From: Cadophora sp. MPI-SDFR-AT-0126
Taxonomy: Eukaryota > Ascomycota > Leotiomycetes > Helotiales > Ploettnerulaceae
Reading direction: 5' to 3'
DNA: 64,000 nucleotides
Assembly: GCA_020747065.1 (NCBI GenBank)
Contig: JAGMVK010000005.1
Span: forward strand, 1,550,001-1,614,000
Shown: in pieces, positions 9,729 to 20,245 of the stretch
Layout: every line of letters begins with the position of its first letter
Position numbering within the stretch: position 1 is the first letter of the stretch
Translations under genes and position numbers: made by a program
The notes under the pieces: model-generated
Database searches by the model: none
Seen by the model: the letters and a program-made list of their open reading frames with translations, nothing else
What the model was told of the DNA's origin: nothing

Positions 9729-12057
9729 TCATAGACTCATGAACAGCTTCAGCATAGCTGGATAATTAGGTGTGCCCAACCCAGTTACCGGATCCCAACC
9801 TTTCGATGCCGAGAAGCCATTCGTATTACATCCTGGGTTGTTTCCTGTGGTGATGTCATGAAGAACCTCTGGGTGAGCGTACTGAGTCTAGTCAGCGAAG
9901 TTAAAATACATGTTACAGATTTGTGCACTTACTAGAGTTGGGTTTACGAAACCAATGGTGGACTTCCCAGCAGCAATTCTCTCCTCGTTGATGCGGTTGA
10001 GGATCGAGGCGAAGATGGGAGTCGAAGCAGAGGTGCCACCGATCAGAGTTGGAGCGCCTTTGCTGAAGATCACCATGTTGTCTCCAACGGCACTGACATC
10101 GGGATATCCTCGGCCACCCTTGTTGTAGATTCCGCCTCCAGCTCCAATATTCATGTTGTTGACGCCAGAGTAGGACTTATATGGCGGAGGTGTGTTGGTC
10201 AGGTATGCTGACACGGCTGCTTGTTGATAAGAAGGTCTTGGGTAGATGTTGGAGAAACCACCCCCACTACCAAATCTGGTCACGGCGGTCTCGGCGTCGG
10301 TCTTCACATTGCCCCCTGGAGGAAGTGTGGTTCCACCGACGGTGGTAAGATATGGGCAACTACAATATTATTTAGAACAGAATCAAAATAAAGGGATTTG
10401 AAGTGACTGACGTTGCTGGGAAGTCTGGAGCGAAGATCTGGCCCGTTCCTAGACACCCGTCGGCATTTCCTCCTTCTCCAGCTGATCCTGCAACACCACT
10501 GTCTCCAGATGCGAGAACAACAGACACGCCTTGCAAGCCGAGCTTCATGAACTCGTTGCATTGACGCTTCTGATACGCAGGAGGAAGGTCTGCTTCTCCT
10601 CCGCCGTACGAGATTGAGATTACATTAGTCTGTTACATAGCGAAATAGTCTGGGAGAAGAAACTGGTGGGACCAACTGGTTTGTATACACCACACTGCAA
10701 CTTGCTCTTGTACGCCCCGGCCGCATTCGACGGATCGGGGTACGGTGGATCTAAGGGATCAACGTAGGAGCAATAAGATCCATCAATGGCGTCCAGAAAA
10801 GTGTTGAGAAATCCGCTGAAGGTGTAGTTGGCCTCATATACTGGGTCGTCTGTCTGGAACAGGACAGTATTCTGAGGGTAGATCAGAGGATATGCAACTT
10901 GGAAATCCCTATGAGCCAAAATTTAGTGAATGCTCGATGTTATATTAGAGGACGCGAGTCTCACAAATCTGACTCGGGACCAGCAGCCGCAACATTAACT
11001 GGGGCAACAGCTCCATCAACTGCTTTGAGGGTTGGATGAGTGCCTTGTGGGATATTTCTAATTTTGTCAGCTGGCACGGTTCCAGGTCCAGCGGTACAAC
11101 TTACTGGGCAAGAGTCAAGAAGAAAAGGTTTAGATCAGTCTGGCTGTAGACATCTCCGAGATCCTCAAAAATACCCAATTGATTTCCAGGAGCAGCCTTG
11201 GTGGGCTTGGTGACGTTGTAGAGTGTTTGGATACATGCGGGTGTGATTGCAGTTTCGCAAACTTCTAGTTCGGGGATCGCAAGTAAGGCCGCGATGCTCA
11301 TTCCAAGTTCCTTGAGGAGAGGGGGCAGGAAGCCGCTATTTCCTTTCCCGCTGGTGACGCCAAATGTACGTTTGTCAATGTCGGTATTTGGATTAGGCCG
11401 GAGACGAGAGCTGAAGAGCTTGGTACCTGGCGTAATGTAGTCGACATGTTCCTGTACGTGGGATGGAACGTGGTATCTCGCCTCTTGTTAGCCATGGCGA
11501 GCTAAGAATTAACGGTCACATACTTATCGCAAGCCACAGTGGTCTTCCCAGTTCCCGAGTGTTCGTATTCATGATATTCGGTGCCTAACAAGGACTCGAG
11601 ATCGAACACAGAGGCATCAAATTGCATCCACTGCTTGTTCACCGACTGAGAGATCTTCTCAGCGGCAATGCCTGCTGACACCAGCCATCCACGCACTGCG
11701 TCAACAGTCGCTTGGGATGGTGCAAAAATATCTGCAACCTCTTCTGCAGAATAATGCTGCCCATACTTTCTGGATCCGGGATGAGAACTGGCAAGCAAAG
11801 TCAAAATCACAATCTCAACCTGAAGTATTCCTGATATCGACTCACACGTCCATCAACAGATCATGTCCTTTGTCAAGATTACTCTGGGTCATGCCGATAC
11901 GTACGGGGAGCTCGACATTAGCATCGACTCTGCTTCTCTTGATCCATGCTTTCGGGACATAATCTCGACGCTCATGGATAACATGACTAGATGAGAATGG
12001 GGCAGCTACAGCCTGTGCAGCAAACACACCCAGAAGAGCGACCAGTGAAAATTGCAT
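9729..12057 (-). CDS. Secreted sedolisin (S53) family serine-carboxyl protease, tripeptidyl-peptidase-like
   Basis: Eight exons on the reverse strand join in frame: 11846-12057, 11524-11787, 11105-11476, 10965-11057, 10677-10908, 10412-10629, 9933-10359 and 9729-9881. The product has 656 residues. A signal peptide (MQFSLVALLGVFAAQAVA) comes first, then a pro-kumamolisin activation domain to about residue 200 (SHPGSRKYGQHYS and YHVPSHVQEHVDYITPG). The catalytic domain shows ESDLD (Glu about 311, Asp about 315), the oxyanion Asp in ASGDSGVAG (about 434) and the nucleophile Ser in GGTSAS (about 574). A calcium-site-like end GWDPVTGLGTPN follows. All catalytic residues are present, so it should be an active acid protease exported for extracellular peptide digestion. 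Whether it is a tripeptidyl peptidase or an endoprotease cannot be told. Confidence 0.93.
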
Positions 12058-13195
12058 CGTGAAGATTATGATGTTGAGAATATGAAAATTGCATTTTGAA
12101 TAAGAGGAATTTCAAACTTTTATATCCGTTTGCCAAAAGTAGACGATAACCATGCTATTTACCATTGAAGCAACCCCGCGTCCGAATTCGGGCAAGGGTA
12201 TATTTAAGGGAGTAGATCCCCTCGACAGAAGCGACCAAGTCGTCAGAGGCGGTCGAAGATCTGTCTCTAGGAGGTGGCTAGGAAGGAGGGTTCCTAGCCG
12301 TTGGCAGACTACAGCACTTGCCATGACCACATTCCTTTTTAGACCTAGCAAGCTACTGACAGCCATGCAGATCAGAAAGCTTAAACAAAGGCTATTTCTC
12401 CCCGCAGTTTAAGGCTTGTTGAATTTTGATATGCAGTTGAGATAGTGGCTGCACTATTTGTCGGAGACTAACCAGTAAGAAGGAATTATTGTCTGATAAA
12501 GCTTTCTGCAATAGAATGCCGAGGCAAAGCCTCCCGGCATTGGCAAAGCTTGATGTTCTTAGACATAGATCAGACATTGAAGGATGCACTTGTGACGTAG
12601 AAGTGCTCCCAGCGCTTGCTTCGCGGGATTACTTTGTGCCGCTTTTCCACAAGTCAGGGATATGATTCGGAGCAAACTCTTTGCTCGAAGTGGTAACAAT
12701 GCGTGGGCGAAATTCTCAAATCAGGCAAACGGTAGAGAGAGCATACGATATAGTTTTTACGTGGAAAGAGCTTGTCCAGCCCTGGAGGTAATGAGGGGCA
12801 ACTTTGACCTCGGCCCAGATGTTCAAAATTAGTCTAAGATCAGCACGTACAGAACTCCACCAACAAGCTTATCTGACTTTAGAAGTGATAAACTGTGGCA
12901 GCTTAAAGTGACATGTATAGAGTAATGTAAGATAATTCTGGTGGAAGTGGTGCGAATCGCACAGTACTTGGTGAGCGACTTGGGAGTGTTGTGTTTGTGC
13001 GAGACCTGAGGTCGCTTTGGGCTCAGGCATTACAAGTTTGCATGCCGTAATCGATTTCTAAAGTAAAGAACCAAATGAGCTCTTCGTGCCGTTGTTTTTT
13101 TTTTTTCATTCCTTGACCCAGCTGCACCATAGTTCCCACAACCGTCATCGATACCGCAGTCGAGCTATTCCTCGAATTCAACCGGTCCTCTCGTC
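12058..13195. other. Intergenic between two secreted-protein genes
   Basis: Apart from the sedolisin TATA-like box, no gene is supported. The stretch holds the sedolisin promoter and the 3' flank of the small cysteine-rich gene. Confidence 0.5.
12116..12127 (-). promoter_or_regulatory. TATA-like box of the sedolisin gene
   Basis: On the reverse strand this reads GATATAAAAGT, about 60-70 bases upstream of the sedolisin start codon. It is consistent with a strongly regulated secreted protease. The match is by eye only. Confidence 0.45.
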
Positions 13196-13532
13196 CTAGC
13201 ATCTGAAGTCCGACTTGGATTGGACACACTCTCCCATAGTGTTGAACGGGCTTCCGTCGTTGCAAGTTGTGCTGGACGCTCGCCTGCAGCAATGCATGTA
13301 TGGGTACGCAGACGACCGAGGGCATTCCGACACTTCTCGACAGCATTTACGTGCTGCGGATGACCAGAGAGATTAGCGACGGAACGTATATAAGACTACA
13401 ATGAGAAATTGGAGTTGATGTTCTACCTGGAGAAAGAACTGATGGAGCTCCAGGAGCGGGGACAGCGTAGCAAAGAGCAACCTGAATGGCGATCAGGGCC
13501 ATCAGCATCTGAAGAAGGGGCTTGAACGCCAT
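13196..13532 (-). CDS. Small cysteine-rich secreted protein (effector-like)
   Basis: Two exons on the reverse strand, 13427-13532 and 13196-13353, joined by a GT-AG intron of 73 nt, give 87 residues. The start MAFKPLLQMLMALIAIQVAL is a strong signal peptide; likely cleavage is near the AVPA residues at 23-26. The mature part of about 60 residues contains eight cysteines spaced CC-x5-C-x10-CC-x7-C-x11-C-x8-C. The last residue is a cysteine. The two CC doublets do not follow the hydrophobin order (C..CC..C..C..CC..C). No known family is recognised. Many such fungal proteins are effectors, antimicrobial peptides or other disulfide-stabilised secreted factors, but function here is not shown. An in-frame ATG 36 bases upstream (13568) would add a non-hydrophobic extension and is less likely. 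Confidence 0.72.
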
Positions 13533-13848
13533 GCTGGTAGAAGTCCCGAGTCCTGGTTGTCGCCCCAAAGTATCACAGCGGCTTTAAAAGGGCGAATGTA
13601 AGTTGTAGGACATATAGAAGGATTCTAAGTCAGAGCAGCGGAAGCTCCTTCTTATAGCAAAACTAAATAGAGAGGCGCATCGAGATCCCGGGTCGAACTT
13701 TTGGGGATGCGTCGGCAAGCATTGTCTTCCTTCCAAAATTTCTGATTCCAACAAAAAAGTAGACCATGTCGCATCTTTACCCATATTGAATGAAAAACGC
13801 AGGAAGTCGCTTGAGGAACTTATGTAGAATATGACTGATACTGGTCAT
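13533..13848. other. Upstream flank of the cysteine-rich gene
   Basis: Reverse-strand TATA-like AT runs occur around 13580-13590 (CTTTTAAAGC) and 13650 (CTATAAGAAG). No gene is seen. Confidence 0.35.
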
Positions 13849-14738
13849 TTAGCCAGAGTGGAAGATGGGCACTCCCTCGACTATTTCGTCTAGCATAACG
13901 TACGAGTTCCAAGTCGTATTGAATTCGTCCCAAAACATGGATAGAGAAAGGTACAGCTGCAAATACAACATGGCTACTTCGTACTGTCTCACAGGCCGGA
14001 AACTCAGGGGTAAAGATCGCGGACCTGTGAGATTCATCCAGCTGTTCAGCCGATGGGACAACTATGCCCGTAGCCAACATTGCCCGAAGCCAACAAAAGA
14101 ATTGCAACTGCAGTGCGGTCATACATATAAAACCAAATAAATATACCTCACTATCACCTTCCCTGTTCTTCCCCGGCACTTCCGCAAAAATAAAGCAACG
14201 ACTCTTGGCAACCACGAGCGACACTCTGGGGACTATTATCGCTCATTAGCCCTGTTCGTGCTTATGCTCCTGGACCAATCTGTATTTCCATTCGGCTTTC
14301 GGGGAATTGACGAGGTCTGGTTGTCTGACAGCGAAGCGGGTATTGCGAGTGAACCATTGCATATTAGCAAATTCAATATAGAATAGAGCAGCAGGGTAAA
14401 TGACTCTTCAAGGAACCCAGTAGTCTGGTTCCTAACATCATGTCGTTCTTGGGTTTCGAAGAAGTAGTCCAGAAACATCTTGTAGTTTTCGAAGTACCCT
14501 TTCCATTCGTCATGCCATCCATCTATGTTGTCACCCTCAGCGTCTACCGCTCTGTTGCCGTATCGACAATTAGTATATTCCTCATCATTTGGTACCGCAT
14601 GGTAGTAATTATCGACCCATCTTGCAAGCCAGCAGCCTTCGAAAAGAGCTCCTAAAGATTCAGCAATGTCCTACATGCTCTTTAACGAAGCCTTATATTT
14701 TCATCCCCTCGCAGCACGGATATGATCAAAGAGTCCAT
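13849..14738 (-). CDS. Unresolved hypothetical gene, exons partly inferred
   Basis: Coding-like reverse-strand segments are seen but the whole model is not solved. A possible start at 14738 (MDSLIIS, exon 14718-14738) joins through a 47-nt GT-AG intron to a longer exon starting at 14670. That exon reads on with DIAESLGALFEGCWLARW and then tyrosine-, aspartate- and tryptophan-rich sequence to about 14400. A second coding-like segment before the stop at 13849 contains RQYEVAMLYLQLYLSLSMFW and ends GVPIFHSG; its acceptor is probably near 14020. The part between is uncertain and may hold another intron. No family is recognised. It could instead be a decaying gene. Neighbours are a small secreted protein and RPA2, with no functional hint. 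Confidence 0.35.
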
Positions 14739-15102
14739 CGCGGCGCGGGAGGCACGTATGAAAGGAAGTGGAACACTCTGGGACTCAATGAGAGTTTTGA
14801 TAACAAAGTTCTGAGAAGTGGTGTTGAGATGTTGCCAAGCGCCTTCTGGTGCAAGCAGACATCATTATGAAATAAAAAGACAGAAGATATAAATTTGACA
14901 GCACATATCGTTTTGACTTTTAGAATCTATCTATACAATAGACGACCGTGAGATCTTGAAAATGCTCCGAACCAATTTCAAACGTAGTCAGGTGATCGAC
15001 TAGTGCCACTCAACGCGCATCGCGACTTCCTGACGCGTTTTCCTTCTCACCCAAGTAAACACTCCTCATACCACCACATTTGAAGAACAATAGTTCGCGG
15101 AT
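14739..15102. other. Divergent upstream region of RPA2
   Basis: No gene supported. Two MluI-like ACGCGT-related sequences (caacgcgcatcg near 15011 and tgacgcgttttc near 15031) lie 70-90 bases before the RPA2 start. ACGCGT is the core of the MBF/SBF cell-cycle element that controls replication genes in yeasts; the link here is inference. Confidence 0.4.
15031..15042 (+). promoter_or_regulatory. MCB-like ACGCGT element upstream of RPA2
   Basis: The sequence tgacgcgttttc contains the perfect 6-mer ACGCGT, the MluI cell-cycle box known from fungal S-phase genes. It sits about 70 bases upstream of the RPA2 ATG. The position and target gene make a regulatory role plausible, but a 6-mer can occur by chance. 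Confidence 0.4.
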
Positions 15103-16153
15103 ATGGGTATGCTTTGAGTCTCTATTCTCTCTAGGGAGGTGCTAATATTTGAATAGCAAACTACGGATATGGCGGTGGGTACCAAACAACCTCATATGGA
15201 GCGCAAGGCGGGGCAGATGGAGGAGGATTTATGGGAGGATCACAGCAAGGAAGTCAGGATAGTCCGGGAGGCAACAAGGTACGCCGCAGACCGCTAAAAT
15301 AAGCGCAACTTGCTAAATATGGGAAGACATACGGAAAAGATACTCTGAGGCCAGTTACGATCAAGCAGATCATTGATGCGTGAGAAACCCCATGGAGGGA
15401 AAACTTTGTCTCGTACTGAAGGAGAAATAGCCAGCAACCACATCCTGACGCCGAATTTACGATTGATGGCTCTGCAGTTACCCAGGTATGCCCTCCTCTT
15501 TTTACTCCTTGACGGAGGCAAGGTACTGATCGTCCCAGCTCACTTTCATCGGCCAAATCAACCAAGTCTCCTCGCAAGCCACTAACACAACCTTCAAACT
15601 CGACGATGGCACAGGCTTGATCGAAGTCAAGCAATGGGTAGATAGCGACGCTGATCCGGATGCCGCCAAAGACCTCCCTAAAGAAGGCGAGTACCTCCGT
15701 GTGTGGGGTCGTCTGAAGGCATTCAACAACAAGCGCCATGTCGGAGCACATATGATTCGCCCCGTCAAAGACTTCAATGAGGTCGGATACCATCTCCTAG
15801 AAGCCACGTCAGTACATCTGTACTTCGTGCGCGGTCCCCCAGAGTCGAATGGTGCGAATGGAGCTGTTAAGAGTGAGGGCGGAGGACTTTTTGTTGATCA
15901 GAACGGCTATGGTGGAGGTGGCGCGACTGGCACGTCGAAGGTTCTGTCTTCGAATATGTCAGCGACTGCGAAGAGGGTGTATGAGTTTTTGAAGAACTCG
16001 CCGCAGAATAATGAGGGCCTGCATGTTCATATGATTGCGCAAGCCTTAGGACTGCCATCGAATGAGGTCTTTAAGGCTGGGGATGAGATGCTGAGCGAAG
16101 GTGCTATCTATACTACAGTAGATGATGAGACGTGGGCAGTGTTGGAGATGTAG
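15103..16153 (+). CDS. RFA2: Replication protein A 32-kDa subunit (RPA2)
   Basis: Five exons (15103-15106, 15157-15278, 15327-15379, 15431-15485, 15539-16153) give 282 residues, the usual size. The N-terminal phosphorylation-region equivalent is glycine-rich (NYGYGGGYQTTSYG). Then comes the OB fold: TYGKDTLRPVTIKQIIDA, FTIDGSAVTQLTFIGQI and FKLDDGTGLIEVKQW. The C-terminus is a winged-helix domain (AKRVYEFLKNS to TVDDETWAVLEM). RPA2 is part of the heterotrimer that coats single-stranded DNA in replication and repair. The first coding exon is only four bases (ATG plus one base), then a 50-nt intron; this fits the family start MANYGYGG. All phases agree. Confidence 0.93.
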
Positions 16154-16528
16154 GGGGGCTGTGGGACGGAAATATGGCGTTTAGGGGGCCTTGGTAGCCA
16201 TTGTAGATGTTTATGAGCTCATGCCTGTAAACTCGTTGTTATGAAGTAGGCATAATTATGAATACGACGAAACATCCACATTCCAGAAAGTGACGTCCTT
16301 GTGGACTAGAGCGCCTGACATCCGAATGATAGTTCAAGGTTCTTGTGAAAATCGCCCCTAAATCAGGTAAAATGAAATCTTAAATGAATCCAATAACAAT
16401 ACAACAAAGCGCATTCTCGTATCCAATCTGATGCTTGCTGACCCAACTTGGCGAACGAAAACAAAACTTCTCAAGACTACCATCACTCATAACAATTCAA
16501 CTCTTCATCGTCCGTCTCCTACCTGGAC
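16154..16528. other. Gap between convergent genes
   Basis: The 3' regions of RPA2 and the acetyltransferase face each other. Nothing else is seen. Confidence 0.5.
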
Positions 16529-17460
16529 CTAAACTGCACTAAACTTTGGAGTTCCCTTGGAGCTCTCGGCCATGCTCTGCGGTTCTCTAACCATGATATG
16601 CAACTTGATCGGCTCCGCGCCACGCTTCAGCTCAATATCAGTGATGTGTTCGAAACCGTATTTGATATAGTAAGGCAGGTTGTTCATTGCGCTTGACTCG
16701 AGATACGTTGCTCTGCCTTCGAGGTCGGCCTGTTGAGGGGTTGTTAGCATACACAAAGGATCTCGATTGGGTAAGGAGGGATTTGGATGATGTGCATAAT
16801 GAGATCGATCTTACAGTGGCAGTCATATGCTCGATCAGCTTCCTGGCATAGCCTTTACCACGAGCGCTGGGCTTTGAACCCAGATAGACGAGGTAGTAGG
16901 AGTCATCGTCGCGATCGCCCATGACGCTGTGCTTGGTATCGTGGAGAAGTGGCAGGAACTCGTTGTAAAAACGCTTCTTGCCTTCCGAGGAGAGCTTGTA
17001 CCAAAGACGCCACATGCCTGATCGAAGAATGGTCCAGAGATCGTCCATGTTCTTTCCAGGCGGCATCCTATTTCTCTTGTTTAGTCATAAACTGTCACTT
17101 GGCTCGATATACAGGAACATTGTTTGCAAGCGTGAGAGCTACGTACCAAAGTGCAACAGCATCGTAGTTCGGCCCGATGGTCGTCACAATGCCCTTGTAG
17201 CAATGAGCCGCAGTGATATAGCGCAAGATATCACAGTGCATCTTGTACTTGTACTCTTCCGAGTAAGTGGCCATATCATCAGTGTCAATGAAGTATCTCG
17301 CAACTTCATCAACGGCGAAGGCTTCAGCAAGACACTGAGCGGCCTGCTCATACTCGGAGATGCTGAGAACGCGGACTTCCTCAGTGGATGAAGGGGAGAG
17401 GCTACGTTTCTTCTCAAGAGTAACAGTAGTGGCATTATTATTGCTGTTGATTTGCGCCAT
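16529..17460 (-). CDS. GNAT-family N-acetyltransferase
   Basis: Three reverse-strand exons (17147-17460, 16815-17067, 16529-16729) give 255 residues. After a short polar N-terminus (MAQINSNNNATT) the fold begins with VRVLSISEYEQAAQCLAEAF. The acetyl-CoA loop motif is LVYLGSKPSARGKGYARKLI (family pattern V-x-P-x-x-Q/R-G-x-G-x-A/G) at about residues 160-180. The end strand follows in GFEHITDIEL. Fungal proteins of this type acetylate amines or small molecules in the cytosol; the acceptor substrate cannot be told. The ATG at 17460 is chosen because the open frame upstream to 17550 lacks conserved features. Confidence 0.87.
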
Positions 17461-18868
17461 GATTGCGGTTTGAATTGACTGTGCTTTGGGAGCTTGGTTT
17501 CTTTGAATCGTCAGATTTGAGCAATAAAGAGAACGTGGACAAACACACATGGTTCTGCTGGTCTCGTTGAATCACCTGTATGTTGTTTAGAAAGCTGCGT
17601 TCTCGACACGGTTTCGTATCGAGATGGAAAACGCAGGCAGTTGAGACTTTGGCGTATGTCAACCGACATCAATGTTGAGTTTCCGGGTTCCTGGGTAGGG
17701 AAGGTGGGATAGAAAGTCGGATTGCTTGATCCGACAGGTGTAGATATTCGATAAGTATGCCGACCTTGGAATTCGACGTAAGTTGGTATACCGTTAAAGC
17801 TATTTGAGTGTCGTTCAATGTTGCGTGAGTAGAGTAGCAAAGATTTCGGGGTTTGACTGAGGTCTTTAGGAGGTACGAGCAATTTTTCGACGTCTGGTCA
17901 AATCAGAATGATCAAAGTGAAGTGTAACTAATGAGGAAGCCACGAGACTGAGCGATAGGCCAGGCTTATTATAACTGTTTCTTGACCCTTGGAAGTCGCC
18001 TGAGTCGCCTGTCCAGGGATGCCCGCTTCCCCCACTAGCACTAGGACCGCCATCGTGGGATGGCGGTCCAACCAGAGAATCCCGGTCATCCGCTGATAGC
18101 CATTGTTGGACAGATTTGGTCTGCCGTGTGCCCTGAATTCTCGATTCGAGATGTCACATAATCTTGGTCGGCCAATCCGATAAAATCTGACTTAAGATTT
18201 GAATCACAAAGGTTCAATATCTTTCCTTGGTGCCGGACAAGTCTGGCTGGAATTGATAATAACAGAGCACTGGATTCGATTATCTCGGTCTCGGCCGTGG
18301 TTTGAAGGCTCGGCTGGCCCTCCTTCTTTCAGCTAGTGGCGGCCACTTTCGGTTGTGGACCCTTCAAAAGGCGGGAAATCAAGCACCGGCTAAGTACTTC
18401 CAGGGCAAAGCCTGGAGCAGGTGTACCGGTGTATGAACGTGTGTGAGAGAGAAAGAGACAGTAACTGATCATTGATAGGGAATAAGACATCAACTTGATT
18501 GACCTGGTCAGATCGATTGGTCTCGATCTCGTATCAAAGACAATGGAGAAGGATCAGGTACAGAACGAGACAAAACCCCCCACCTACGTATGTTCTTGGG
18601 TATATGTACCCAAGACTCCAAACAATGTGACCGCTTCGCGAGGGGTAATGCTGTCCATAGAGCGTGTTGCTGAAAGTGCATGCAATGCTCAATGTATTGA
18701 GTCTGTCTGCAAGGGTATATCATCTGTTCTCGTCAATAACTGTGAGCCAATGCTTCTCCTGCAAGGCTTGAAATGAAGTTGACTCTCCCACTCATCATCA
18801 TTCCAAGAGCGAGCCCCGCATGCATGCCAACGCCATCAATGCACCAAACATGGTCTGCTGCAGCATAA
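17461..18868. other. 1.4 kb intergenic region
   Basis: No gene supported. It contains the perfect inverted repeat at 18044-18069 described separately and the upstream region of the acetyltransferase. Confidence 0.5.
18044..18069. repeat. Perfect 11-bp inverted repeat with 4-base loop
   Basis: The arms ggaccgccatc and gatggcggtcc are exact reverse complements around gtgg. The arms contain CCG/CGG triplets. It could be a DNA hairpin or a dimeric regulator site. It lies about 585 bases upstream of the acetyltransferase start and 820 bases before the isomerase stop. Confidence 0.7.
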
Positions 18869-19750
<882 letters not shown>

Positions 19751-20245
19751 TGCGAGGGGGATGGTCAGGTCTTATGTGTGAGAAGAAATGCCTCAAGGCG
19801 ATCAAAATACCTCGCGCCTGGATAAAGCAGAGCACTCGGGCTGCCCCTATTTAAGCGGGGTTGCTCAAGGTAGGGGCAGCGTGGCTCTAGTAATTCTGTA
19901 CCCCTCATGATACTCGTACTGACATCTAAGTGGGTTATCTCAAACATCTTTCCAAAATTCCAGCATTTGGAAACCTGTCAGAATGTATATATAGTGAAGC
20001 TGGTTTCTGCGGGAGATATATTAGAGTAGTCAGGTCATAAAGGATATATATTCTACAAGAGAGACCTGAGCGATTGTAAAATGAGACATTGAGAGGGGTT
20101 TGGCCGATAAGTGCACATTCAATCATTCTTATCGGCACCCCACTGATAAACAATTTCGAGAGGCACAAAAAGTTTTGGCAGAATTCGAGGTACCAGAAAT
20201 CAACTCTCACTCACCACCAAACCTACACATTTTGCATCTGTCAAG
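19751..20245. other. Divergent promoter region of IDI1 and SYO1
   Basis: The two genes are transcribed away from each other across about 500 bases. AT-rich repeats of the form atatat occur near 19985-20052. No gene is seen. Confidence 0.5.
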
